Shown one piece after another: positions 1 to 7,517 of a stretch of 60,702 nt of DNA. A program made the translations under genes and the position numbers. Numbering within the stretch: position 1 is the first letter of the stretch; the number at the start of each line of letters is the position of its first letter. The notes under the pieces are model-generated. The model had not been told where the DNA came from, did no database searches, and saw only the letters and a list, made by a program, of their open reading frames with translations. Origin of the DNA: Methylobacterium sp. Leaf117 (lineage in GTDB: Bacteria; Pseudomonadota; Alphaproteobacteria; Rhizobiales; Beijerinckiaceae). Where the stretch lies: the NCBI RefSeq assembly GCF_001422985.1, contig NZ_LMNL01000034.1:1-60702 (forward strand), in the 5' to 3' direction.

Positions 1-1725
1 GGCGTTGCCGGCGACGGTCAGGGTGCCGATGGAATTGCCCGGCGCCACCACGGCGCCGGCCTGAACCGCGAGGCCGCCGATCGTGCCGGTGCCGCCGATA
101 AGGCCGCCCGTGCCCACCGTGACGGTCCCCGCGATGGTGCCGTTGGCGTAGAGGGCCCCGGTCTGGCCGATGGTGACGTCGGTGGCGACGCGGTCGCTCG
201 CGGCCATGGACAGCATGCCGACGACGTTCTGGAAGTAGCCGGCGGCGCTGTAGAGGTCGATGCGCGCCCAGTAGCTCAGTGGCATTCCGTAGAAGGCGCT
301 GAGCGCGTTGGTCTCGGTATTGACGATGATCTGATTGATCGTGCTGTCCTGGAGCGAGCCATAGAGGCCGCCTTTGGGCGCGATCTGCGCAGCCGCGCTG
401 CTGCTACCGCCATACAAAGGCGCAAGCAGAATGGCGGCATCCGGCCCGCCGGCAGGCGCGGCTTCGCGCGGCGCCTCGGCGAAGGTGAGTGTCGGCAAAC
501 CATAGGTCAGGCGCGACTGGTACAAGGCCTGATTGGCGGCGGACGGGAGATAGGGGTTGGCCCCCATGTTAGCCGCGCTCGTGGCGCAGGTCGCGACGGC
601 GGCGCCGCAGCCGGCCGACAGGTAGCTCTGGAGTTCACCCTGGGCCTGGGTGAAGAGCGATGTCAGGTTGATTGCCGTGCCGGTGGTGGCGGCATTGTCG
701 ATATAGGCTGGATTGGTGAAGGCCTGCGCGAGATTGTAGGCCGAGAAGGCGCGGCTCCCGATGATGTCGAGCGGATAATGGACGCCGAGTACGATGCGGC
801 TGTCACCGAATTCCGAGCCGCGCATGAGCATGCTCTGGTAGAGCGACGGCGTCAGCATGCCGAGCAAAATCGAATCGGTGATGCCGTAGTTGGTGTGGCC
901 GCTCGGGAACGAAGGGTTGGTGGTCAGGCCGTTGATCGAGGTCGGATCGAACTGGTCGATACCTTTCGGACGGACCTGAACCGGGCGCGAACTTCCGTAC
1001 ACGTCCTGTCCGGCCTGCGTGTTGGTCACGCCGGCGGCGATATCGAGGACGCTCGTCGTCGTGTTGGGCAACCCGTTGAAGCGGGGCAGCGTGTAGCCGG
1101 CGGGCGCCACCGCCGGGATCGCAACATAGCCGGCTGGCGTCACGCTCGGGTTGGTGGCCGCACCGTTGGCAAAGTAGTTCTTCGCAACGCCAAGATCGGA
1201 GCTGGTGAACTTGTAGGCTCGGTTCAAGAAATCAAATGTCCGGGCCAGCGGTCCCGTCGTATCCGTGCTGGCGCGGATGCCCTGCTGATAGAGCGGACCC
1301 AGCACCGGGCCGTACCCGCCCACCGGCTGTATCGGGTGAATCGTGCCCGGCATTCCCGGATTACTCTGGATGGCTTGGAGCGGGAGGCCACCGGCCAGAT
1401 TGTCGGCCGGTCCGAGCTTCACCACGGATCCGTCGACCAGGGTGATCGAGCCGAGGAAGGGGGCGGCGCCCGGCAGGGCCTTGCCGCTGATGGCCAGGGC
1501 GCGCTGGTCAGGCGTCGACCGGTTGTTGACGGCGATGGCTTGCGAGAGGTTGTCCTGCAATGTCGCCTGGCCGATCGCACTGGCATTCAGGGACAGGAAC
1601 GGTGCGAGCAGGTTCACCACATTGGCATTGGACGGCGTGATATTGGCTGTCTGTGCCTGCGCCGAGGCTAGCCCCGTGGCCGCAAGCATGATGGCCGCAC
1701 GCGAAACACTGTTTTGAAGTCGCAT
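1..1725 (-). CDS. PAP2-type acid phosphatase with autotransporter passenger (partial, C-terminus outside window)
   Basis: The minus-strand frame is open from an ATG at 1725 to the window edge (575 codons visible, no stop). A signal peptide ending near ASAQAQT is followed by a PAP2 phosphatase domain. I see an SSRP segment where the family has its RP motif, then PSFPSGHTNYG near residue 268 and SRIVLGVHYPLD near residue 308, matching the PSGH and SRxxxxxHxxxD catalytic motifs. PAP2 enzymes remove phosphate from small esters or lipid phosphates. After about residue 480 the sequence becomes Gly/Thr-rich (for example GGTGTIGGLAVQAGAVVAPG), which is the autotransporter-associated beta-helix repeat. 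A C-terminal beta-barrel is therefore expected beyond position 1. The inferred role is a surface-anchored or surface-released phosphatase. The AT-rich DNA at 1726-1924 is the likely promoter region. Confidence 0.82.
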   Translation of the reverse strand, partial: MRLQNSVSRAAIMLAATGLASAQAQTANITPSNANVVNLLAPFLSLNASAIGQATLQDNLSQAIAVNNRSTPDQRALAISGKALPGAAPFLGSITLVDGSVVKLGPADNLAGGLPLQAIQSNPGMPGTIHPIQPVGGYGPVLGPLYQQGIRASTDTTGPLARTFDFLNRAYKFTSSDLGVAKNYFANGAATNPSVTPAGYVAIPAVAPAGYTLPRFNGLPNTTTSVLDIAAGVTNTQAGQDVYGSSRPVQVRPKGIDQFDPTSINGLTTNPSFPSGHTNYGITDSILLGMLTPSLYQSMLMRGSEFGDSRIVLGVHYPLDIIGSRAFSAYNLAQAFTNPAYIDNAATTGTAINLTSLFTQAQGELQSYLSAGCGAAVATCATSAANMGANPYLPSAANQALYQSRLTYGLPTLTFAEAPREAAPAGGPDAAILLAPLYGGSSSAAAQIAPKGGLYGSLQDSTINQIIVNTETNALSAFYGMPLSYWARIDLYSAAGYFQNVVGMLSMAASDRVATDVTIGQTGALYANGTIAGTVTVGTGGLIGGTGTIGGLAVQAGAVVAPGNSIGTLTVAGNA

Positions 1726-1924
1726 TATTCGCCCCCGCGAATCCGTTCATCGGATCGATGGCTTGAATAGCGAAAACTACATCTCCAACTTATTCATAAT
1801 GATGTCATATTTTAAGCTGAGATCCGCCGTGCTGAATCAGCAACAACTTTGATATATCAACTACATGATGCGCGAGCAGATAATAAGCCGCCTCTTTGTC
1901 TTGAAAAAACCCGGGCCACGAGAT

Positions 1925-2959
1925 TCAGGCGGCATCCTGTGCCCTGTCCCTGTCCGGAATGGCCAGATCGAGGGACCGACTGTCGCGGGAGACCTGCTCG
2001 ACCGCGTCCCGGAGGGTCGCGAGCCCGGCTTCGGGCTGGAGGGCGAAGGTCGAGAGGTGCCGGCGATAGGCGCGCGCGCCCGGGCGGCCGTTGAACAGGC
2101 CGAGCATGTGCCGCGTCACCGCATGCAGGCGCGTGCCGTCCTGCAGGAATCCGGCGAGGATGGGCTCGAAGGCCGTGATCGCGGCGAACGGGTCGGCGGC
2201 CGGCGCGGCCTCGTCGAACAGGACCGGATCGACGTCGAGGAGGATCGCCGGATCGCTGTAGGCGGCCCGCCCGATCATCACGCCGTCCACCTCCGCGAGA
2301 TGGGACCGCGCGTCGGCGATGGTGGCGATGCCGCCATTGATGGCGATGGGCAGGGTGGGGTGGGCCCGCTTCAGCCGCGCCACCCGCGGATAGTCGAGGG
2401 GCGGCACGTCGCGATTTTCCTTGGGTGACAGGCCCTGGAGCCAGGCCTTGCGGGCATGCACCACGAGGCCGTCGACGCCGGCCGCGATCACCGCTTCCGC
2501 CAGGGCATCGAGGGCCTGCTCGGTGTCCTGGTCGTCGACGCCGATGCGGCACTTCACCGTAACCGGCACCGACACCGCCGCCTTCATGGCGGCGACGCAC
2601 GCGGCCACCACGGCGGGCTCGCGCATCAGGCAGGCGCCGAAGCGCCCGTCCTGAACCCGGTCGGACGGGCAGCCGACATTGAGGTTGACCTCGTCGTAGC
2701 CGAAGTCCTCGGCGATGCGAGCGGCATGCGCGAGGTCGGCCGGGTTCGATCCGCCGAGTTGCACCGCCACCGGATGCTCCATCGCGTCGAAACCGAGCAG
2801 CCGGTCGCGCGGGCCATGGATGACCGCCCCGGTGGTGACCATCTCGGTATAGAGGCGCGCCCGCCGCGACAGCGTGCGGTGAAAGGCCCGACAGTAACGG
2901 TCGGTCCAGTCCATCATAGGCGCAGTGCATAAGCGCCACGGTGAAAAGTCAGATTTCAT
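1925..2959 (-). CDS. dusA: tRNA-dihydrouridine(20/20a) synthase DusA, 5' end supplied by an inserted island
   Basis: This flavoenzyme reduces uridine 20/20a in the tRNA D-loop. Visible family marks are APMMDWTDRYCR near residues 13-24, NLNVGCPSDRVQDGRFGAC with catalytic Cys at about 97, HARKAWLQGLSPKENR for substrate and FMN contacts, and NGGI in the barrel. I chose the ATG at 2959 (344 aa). A TTG at 2971 would add only four residues and has no better ribosome site. The first dozen or so codons are AT-rich and differ from the rest of the gene, and the DNA upstream is island DNA. A second, diverged copy of the dusA 5' end lies at 6515-6601. The present N-terminus was therefore most likely provided by the element that integrated here, which kept dusA functional. 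The stop lies about 200 bp before the PAP2 gene. Confidence 0.93.
   Translation of the reverse strand: MKSDFSPWRLCTAPMMDWTDRYCRAFHRTLSRRARLYTEMVTTGAVIHGPRDRLLGFDAMEHPVAVQLGGSNPADLAHAARIAEDFGYDEVNLNVGCPSDRVQDGRFGACLMREPAVVAACVAAMKAAVSVPVTVKCRIGVDDQDTEQALDALAEAVIAAGVDGLVVHARKAWLQGLSPKENRDVPPLDYPRVARLKRAHPTLPIAINGGIATIADARSHLAEVDGVMIGRAAYSDPAILLDVDPVLFDEAAPAADPFAAITAFEPILAGFLQDGTRLHAVTRHMLGLFNGRPGARAYRRHLSTFALQPEAGLATLRDAVEQVSRDSRSLDLAIPDRDRAQDAA
2897..2935. repeat. Left attachment-like direct repeat, inside dusA codons
   Basis: This copy lies within the DusA APMMDWTD coding segment. It aligns without gaps to 6545-6583 with 30 of 39 identical positions. The strongest core is TCCATCAT, followed one base later by GGCGC. 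It is interpreted as the attachment site left by island integration. Confidence 0.7.
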
Positions 2960-3040
2960 GTTTTTTAACAACTACTTAGCAAAATTATTCCACCTGCTGA
3001 CCGGCGCGAAAATGAATCATTCGATCGCGTTTTGTCACCT

Positions 3041-3077
3041 TACAGCAGGTGCTGTAGCTGTAGGCTCCATGCTGTAG
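3041..3077. repeat. Left-end TGCTGTAG repeats of the island
   Basis: TACAGCA (3041-3047) and TGCTGTA (3050-3056) form a near-perfect inverted repeat. CTGTAG follows at 3058-3063 and TGCTGTAG again at 3070-3077. The same word occurs twice in opposite orientation near the other island end. Such clustered words near both ends suggest binding sites for the recombination protein (arm-type sites), although an operator role is possible. The rest of 2960-3148 holds no gene that I can see. Confidence 0.5.
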
Positions 3078-3148
3078 TTCGAGCAAGCGGCGACTGGACC
3101 GACTGAGGTGGTCGTTTCCAAGCCTGAGCGAGCATCCTCCCATCCTCA

Positions 3149-4171
3149 CTATAGGGCCGACCCAAAGCCTTCCTGCCTGTAAATAACTGAATAAACTGGG
3201 TGCAATTTCGTTTGATCGAATCCTGAAAAGCTTCTAAAACACTCTCCGTAAGACGTCGGTATTATATTGGAACCGCCAATAGTCTCTATGGAGGTGATGA
3301 GCGAACGCATCACTTTAAGCATTAGCATAGCAAATGCGAAACTCGAATCTTTTTCTTCAAAAAAACGATCTGTAGCAGCTAGAATAAAGGGATCATCATT
3401 AATCACATCAGGTATTGTTGGAGTAATGTAGTCTTCTTTGTATAGCCAAGCAATATTTTGGTATAAAACGTCATTTCGGGCGGACGAAAAACCTGCTCCC
3501 AGCTCTATTATAAGATCAATAGAAGGCTGTATTGCAGCATCGAAAGTAGTAACTCTAAGTATCCTGACCAGGATAACCCAAATATCTCGCTGTGCTATTG
3601 TATCCGACCGCTTGCGATATATAAGCCTTGCTGGATCTGTATAGTTGCGGTATTGACGCGAGAATTCGGTCTGAGCTCGCTGTGTTTCACCTTCTGGAAA
3701 AACATCAAGCGCCGCAAAGGTGTCATGTACATGAACTAGGTGCACGCCTAATAGACCTAATAGCGCTCGTGCAGCAACAAACGAGAAATGATAAGCATCA
3801 ATTGCTGCCCAAGTTGGCTGTCCTCCTAAAAGGCAATTACCTGCGCCTCGTAGAACATACGCAGCTTTAACCGATGCAGAAACGGCATCACCGAAAGCCG
3901 CTATTCTTCCACCGGGAAAGCTAAAGACGGATACTTTTTCGCGATCATCAAAGTTCGGGCGTAAAATTGGGTCTAGAGCCAAAGAAAGATCTTGGATTTC
4001 GTCTAAGTCGAATCCTAGTGCGGCCGTACCCCAGGTCTGTCTTATTGAAGACCAGGAACGACCGCCGAGGTGGTTCTTAGCTAAGAGCTGCCAATTAGGG
4101 GGCGGTGGTGGCTTTCGTTCAGCAGGCATAACGGATGAAGGAGCCGGCAATTTTTTTGGCTTCGGCGGCAT
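3149..4171 (-). CDS. Unknown protein, third gene of the dusA-island operon
   Basis: This is a 340-residue protein that I do not recognise. It starts with a basic, proline-rich tail (MPPKPKKLP, then a run of five prolines near residue 23) that recalls the MAPKPK start of the gene before it. The body is globular with no signal peptide or clear membrane span. A segment AYHFSFVAARALLGLLGV near residue 127 weakly resembles the helix of HEPN-type proteins, but I see no RxxxxH motif and no PD-(D/E)xK nuclease motif, so no activity is assigned. Its ATG shares one base with the TAA of the DGQHR gene (TAATG), so translation is probably coupled. Base composition is AT-rich like the rest of the island. 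It may be the effector or specificity partner of the neighbouring methyltransferase, which is inference only. Confidence 0.72.
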   Translation of the reverse strand: MPPKPKKLPAPSSVMPAERKPPPPPNWQLLAKNHLGGRSWSSIRQTWGTAALGFDLDEIQDLSLALDPILRPNFDDREKVSVFSFPGGRIAAFGDAVSASVKAAYVLRGAGNCLLGGQPTWAAIDAYHFSFVAARALLGLLGVHLVHVHDTFAALDVFPEGETQRAQTEFSRQYRNYTDPARLIYRKRSDTIAQRDIWVILVRILRVTTFDAAIQPSIDLIIELGAGFSSARNDVLYQNIAWLYKEDYITPTIPDVINDDPFILAATDRFFEEKDSSFAFAMLMLKVMRSLITSIETIGGSNIIPTSYGECFRSFSGFDQTKLHPVYSVIYRQEGFGSAL

Positions 4172-5253
4172 TAGCGGAGCCTAATTTGCTTCTTTGCGCC
4201 GTCTGCACGCCGCTTTTCAGTCTCGCGCAAAAAGTCTACCTGAAAATCTTTCGCGGATTCTATCTCAGCCTTATTCCCTGATCCTTTACTTGACCATTGA
4301 GCAAAATCAAAATTTCTTAATGGCTTCAAAACATCAACAATATCAGTCACACGAAAAGCGCCGACCTGCATCGTGCATACTTTGAAGATGTCTTCGAAGA
4401 CATTCATCAGTGCGCCGAACCCGACGGTCTTAAAGAAAATAGAATCGGCTTTCTTCCACTCGTCCGGGAAAACCTGCCTTATTGCATCGAAATAGTTTTC
4501 TATGATTTCTTCTTGTTGCGCGAGAGTGAATATGTTGAGCAAGCCCTTATCCACATTTACGTAAGGAGTAAGCTTCCGTACGAAATTTACAATGGAAACC
4601 TGTCCAGGGCGCGGGGATGTCGTAACTACTATCCGACCAAAAAAAGTTGATTCTGGGTTTTTACGTAACGCATTGGCAATATCAGTTGCACGCTCAGCAG
4701 CAACCTCGCCTGTGGTCTTAAATTTCGGGAGATGCTTGAGAAGATCCAAATATAACGATGTTGGAACATTCTTACCTTCACGATTGATCGTGACAAATTG
4801 CTCAATTTGTGCCTCTGGAGATAATCCAATCATGGCAATGACATTCAATTCGATGTCAGTACCTTCCAAGGCGGCCATGTGGGCACCTGCTAGTCTATGC
4901 TGACCGTCGATGACCCAAGCTATATCTTTGCCCGCATCCATTGAGAGCTCAGACGTCGCAGGATCATAGCTACCTTTATCCAATGCGATGATAACACTCC
5001 CCGGTATAATGTTTCCGGATTTAATATAATCAGCTACCGCTCTAACCCTGCTATTGGCTAGAACTCGCTGGTATCCATCGTCCTTATCTTCTTCTCGACG
5101 ATTAATAGATACATAAGACCATAAATCACTAGCTTTTTCTGAAAATGAGTAAAGACTTGTTGCGCCCTGATGAATTGGAACTACAGAAAAGGTTTTTTGA
5201 GCAAGCAAGTTGCCGACCTTTTTTCCGCTCTGAACTTTAGGCTTCGGTGCCAT
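4171..5253 (-). CDS. DGQHR-domain protein (DndB/DpdB-like)
   Basis: This 360-residue protein has the defining VIDGQHRLAG motif at about residues 114-123. It is preceded by GYQRVLANSRVRAVADYI near residue 60, the arrangement seen in the DndB-type (ParB-like fold) family. Known members act beside DNA modification genes: DndB with phosphorothioation, and DpdB with 7-deazaguanine insertion. The later part contains FVTINREGKNVPTSLYLDLL, also typical of the family. The ATG at 5253 has a strong upstream GGAGG. It overlaps the end of the methyltransferase gene by 17 bp, and its stop overlaps the start of the next gene. The context suggests a regulator or DNA-binding subunit of a modification or defence system. 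The biochemical role of stand-alone members is not established. Confidence 0.85.
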   Translation of the reverse strand: MAPKPKVQSGKKVGNLLAQKTFSVVPIHQGATSLYSFSEKASDLWSYVSINRREEDKDDGYQRVLANSRVRAVADYIKSGNIIPGSVIIALDKGSYDPATSELSMDAGKDIAWVIDGQHRLAGAHMAALEGTDIELNVIAMIGLSPEAQIEQFVTINREGKNVPTSLYLDLLKHLPKFKTTGEVAAERATDIANALRKNPESTFFGRIVVTTSPRPGQVSIVNFVRKLTPYVNVDKGLLNIFTLAQQEEIIENYFDAIRQVFPDEWKKADSIFFKTVGFGALMNVFEDIFKVCTMQVGAFRVTDIVDVLKPLRNFDFAQWSSKGSGNKAEIESAKDFQVDFLRETEKRRADGAKKQIRLR

Positions 5254-6307
5254 TTATTGCCCTCCAAAAATGTGCAGGAGCTTTCGCGACCGCCAGCCCT
5301 GGGGTCGGCACATAGATTGGCTCATCGATTGATCGGAATTTCAGTTCCTTACGCGACGCAGCCTCAAGACGCTCGGACCCAATTAAGACATACAAGGGAT
5401 TGATATCACAACCGGAAAAGCGACGACCTTCAATCAATGCCGCTACGCCAGCGCTGGCAGAGCCAGCGAAGCAATCCACTACAAGGCCGTTTTGCGGAGT
5501 AAGCGCTCGAACAAGTCGCTGGATCAGCGCCACCGGGAATTGGCAGGGATGATCCGTCTTCTCAACATGATTTGATTTTACATTAGGAATTTCCCACACA
5601 TCACCGGGGTTTTTGCCAAGCGGATTTCCGCTCAACTCACCCTTTTTCAAGCCCTTATAGTGACGCTTACCAGGATATTTTTGGGGAACTCTGACGGAGT
5701 TCAAATCAAAGAAGTAATCCTTACCTTTAGAGTACCAGAGGATCGTTTCATGGCGTCCGCTGAACTTTTTAACAGCATGCGTGCCATGCCCAAACGTCCA
5801 TACAATACGATTACGAAGTTTTAGTTCGTTTTCTTTGCTAAAAGCGTCGTAGGTTAGATAATCTAGTGGAATAACTGTTCCATCTTTCTGATGATTTCCC
5901 ACTTGCCAGCAGAGATTTCCTCCCGGCTTCAGTGCTTTCACGAGCAGCGGAGCCAATTTTCTATGTATAGACGTGAAATCTTCAGGCTTAAGGGATGTGT
6001 CGTACTCCTTACCCATAAAATATGGCGGAGAGGAAACGATTAAGTCTACAGATGATGGCTCAATATTACGCAAAAACGTTATCGCGTCTTCGACAACAAT
6101 TTTTGCTCGTTCATCAGGCGACATATCGAGATCCAACACGCATGGGACTTTGAGATAGGTTAGCAGAAATGCAGGCGAGATCCATGACCTCAGCGTTACA
6201 CTCACAAAGAAAGAATCCCTTTGCGATCTGCCTGTCTCGCCTAGGGTTTGAAAAGCTTGGCTCTTGAGCTCTGAAGCTGGAAAGACTCGGCCAACCGCGC
6301 TGGTCAT
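5237..6307 (-). CDS. Site-specific DNA methyltransferase (N4-cytosine/N6-adenine, beta-class order)
   Basis: The catalytic motif VDLIVSSPPYFMGKEYD comes first and the AdoMet-binding VVDCFAGSASAGVAAL comes near the C-terminus, which is the beta-class order. SPPY rather than DPPY is more usual for N4-cytosine enzymes, so m4C is the likelier product. A segment near DHPCQFPVALIQRLV matches the conserved end of this family. The longest frame starts with ATG at 6307 (356 aa). A start at 6124 (MSPDERAKIVVEDA, 295 aa) would begin directly at the conserved core and is a serious alternative, because the first 61 residues match nothing I know. It is the first gene of a three-gene operon with overlapping ends. 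No restriction enzyme is recognisable beside it. Confidence 0.88.
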   Translation of the reverse strand: MTSAVGRVFPASELKSQAFQTLGETGRSQRDSFFVSVTLRSWISPAFLLTYLKVPCVLDLDMSPDERAKIVVEDAITFLRNIEPSSVDLIVSSPPYFMGKEYDTSLKPEDFTSIHRKLAPLLVKALKPGGNLCWQVGNHQKDGTVIPLDYLTYDAFSKENELKLRNRIVWTFGHGTHAVKKFSGRHETILWYSKGKDYFFDLNSVRVPQKYPGKRHYKGLKKGELSGNPLGKNPGDVWEIPNVKSNHVEKTDHPCQFPVALIQRLVRALTPQNGLVVDCFAGSASAGVAALIEGRRFSGCDINPLYVLIGSERLEAASRKELKFRSIDEPIYVPTPGLAVAKAPAHFWRAINGTEA

Positions 6308-6501
6308 TCAGACGGCGCATTCCTCACCTCGACAATCATAACGAGCGAGGGATCGTACTGTCCCTTCTCCGGCACCGGGCCCCTGATGGGCGATGGAAAT
6401 GTAGAATGAGGAGGCTGAGACGCTGCTGTGAGTTCGCTCAGGTGTCCTGAGGTAGCTGTCAGGCACCCTGCGAATTCTACAGCATCATCTACAGCACGCA
6501 C
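6304..6501 (-). CDS. Possible 65-aa ORF leading into the island operon
   Basis: A GTG-started frame ends in an ATGA overlap with the longest start of the methyltransferase gene, which is the geometry of coupled genes. The product has no recognised motif. Its 5' end runs through the TGCTGTAG repeats of the island end, and I see no convincing ribosome site. It may be the transcribed leader of the operon rather than a gene, or the remains of a lost gene. Confidence 0.22.
   Translation of the reverse strand: MRAVDDAVEFAGCLTATSGHLSELTAASQPPHSTFPSPIRGPVPEKGQYDPSLVMIVEVRNAPSE
6477..6496. repeat. Right-end CTACAGCA repeats of the island
   Basis: CTACAGCA occurs at 6477-6484 and 6489-6496. It is the reverse complement of the TGCTGTAG word near the left end of the island, so the two ends carry inverted copies. 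This suggests protein-binding sites used in recombination. Confidence 0.5.
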
Positions 6502-6514
6502 CTAGCCTATTCGC

Positions 6515-6601
6515 CTAAGTGCTTACATTAAAGAGGTTTTCGACACTGTCCGTCCCATCCATCATGGGCGCGATGGAAAAGCGGAGGTCGCGGGCGATCA
6601 T
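6515..6601 (-). pseudogene. dusA: Remnant of the original dusA 5' end
   Basis: From an ATG at 6601 the minus strand encodes 28 codons that include RFSIAPMMDGTDS, the characteristic N-terminus of DusA, before the frame ends at TAG (6515-6517). It begins 51 bp after the ureE stop. It is best read as the ancestral start of dusA, cut off when the island integrated and replaced it with its own version of the first codons. Confidence 0.75.
6545..6583. repeat. Right attachment-like direct repeat, inside the dusA remnant
   Basis: This is the partner of 2897-2935 (30 of 39 positions identical). It encodes the IAPMMD segment of the displaced dusA start. The pair brackets the AT-rich island. Confidence 0.7.
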
Positions 6602-6652
6602 GAGCCGGACATAACCGTCCGCGCCCGGAGCTTCAACGCGGGGCCGGCCCGC

Positions 6653-7312
6653 TCAGTGGTCGTGCTTGCAGTCCGGCCCGTGCACATGGCCGGGGGCGCC
6701 GTGGTCGTGCGCATGGTCATGCACCGCATGGGAGTGGTCGTGCGCATGGTCATGCCCTGCATGGGAATGGTCGTGCGCATGGTCATGCCCCGTATGGGAA
6801 TGGCCGTGATCGTGATCGTGATGGGCATGATCGTGGTGTTCGTGCGCGTGGTGATCATGCGCATGATGATCATGGCCGCACTGGCTGTGGTCGTGGGCAG
6901 CGCGCTCGGGCTTGAAGGCGCGGGTCACCGGGGTGGCGGCGCAGCCTTGGCCGCGCACCAGTTCGGCAGCGCTGCGGGGCACGTAGAGCACGTCGGCCGC
7001 GATCTCGGCCGGGACATGGCTTCCGCCGAGCTGCCAGGCGAGGCGCAGGAGCCGGGCCGGGTTCTCGGCGCGGACTTCGAGGAGCGGCTCCCCCGCGGCC
7101 CGGATGGCGACGAGACGGCCGTCCTCCAGGCGCAGGGCATCGCCGTCCTCGAAGGCGGCCGCCTTGGCCAGCGCGAGGGTGAGGCTCAGGCCACCCTCCG
7201 CCGTCAGGCTCTCCGGCGGGGCCTGCCGGGCGGCGTGATCGAGCACGATCGTGTCGACGATCGCATCGGCGCGGACGGCGACCTTGCGGACGATGGCGGT
7301 GGCGCGCTGCAT
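6653..7312 (-). CDS. ureE: Urease accessory protein UreE with long His-rich tail
   Basis: UreE is the cytosolic nickel carrier that delivers Ni2+ to the urease assembly complex. The 219-residue product has the UreE N-terminal fold region (residues about 1-70) and metal-binding domain (about 71-138), then an unusually long tail of alternating His and Asp (about 139-219) expected to bind several metal ions. The tail is built from near-identical 33-bp units. I chose the ATG at 7312 because AGGAAA lies just before it; the longer frame to 7393 lacks support. No urease structural or other accessory gene is in the window, so this copy is separated from the rest of the pathway here. Before the island inserted, dusA started only 51 bp downstream of its stop. 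Confidence 0.9.
   Translation of the reverse strand: MQRATAIVRKVAVRADAIVDTIVLDHAARQAPPESLTAEGGLSLTLALAKAAAFEDGDALRLEDGRLVAIRAAGEPLLEVRAENPARLLRLAWQLGGSHVPAEIAADVLYVPRSAAELVRGQGCAATPVTRAFKPERAAHDHSQCGHDHHAHDHHAHEHHDHAHHDHDHGHSHTGHDHAHDHSHAGHDHAHDHSHAVHDHAHDHGAPGHVHGPDCKHDH
6704..6802. repeat. 33-bp tandem repeats in the ureE tail
   Basis: About three near-identical 33-bp units encode HDHAHDHSHAG-type blocks of the metal-binding tail. Boundaries are approximate. Copy number could vary between strains by slippage. Confidence 0.7.
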
Positions 7313-7517
7313 GATTTCCTCGCGTCGGAAGGGGTGGCCGGCACCACCCCGATGGGTCCTGAAGGCCGCATCACTAGAGGGTTTTTTCACCAAACGGAAA
7401 GGCGGGCCGGAACCTTAGCCGTACGGGGTGCATTTCCGAGGTGGAATGCTTAAGCTCGGGCGGCACGAACATCACGGCCGAAGGCCGGGTCACGACGCAC
7501 AAGGGAGTCTCGGAACC

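Larger units (their letters stand above)
2897..6583. mobile_element. Small AT-rich genomic island integrated at the 5' end of dusA
   Basis: The segment between two imperfect direct repeats (2897-2935 and 6545-6583, 30 of 39 positions identical, sharing the core TCCATCAT followed by GGCGC) is clearly poorer in GC than both flanks. It contains only a three-gene operon and terminal repeats. The 5' end of dusA is an established attachment site for a family of tyrosine integrases whose islands restore the dusA reading frame, and the layout here fits that exactly. No integrase, excisionase or transposase gene is visible, so the element is either decayed or moved by an enzyme encoded elsewhere. The exact crossover point inside the repeat cannot be fixed by eye. 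Confidence 0.8.

Noticed and set aside
6704..6802. Regular repeats resembling a CRISPR array
   Set aside because: The units are directly adjacent, lie in frame and encode the His-rich UreE tail; there are no spacers and no cas genes.
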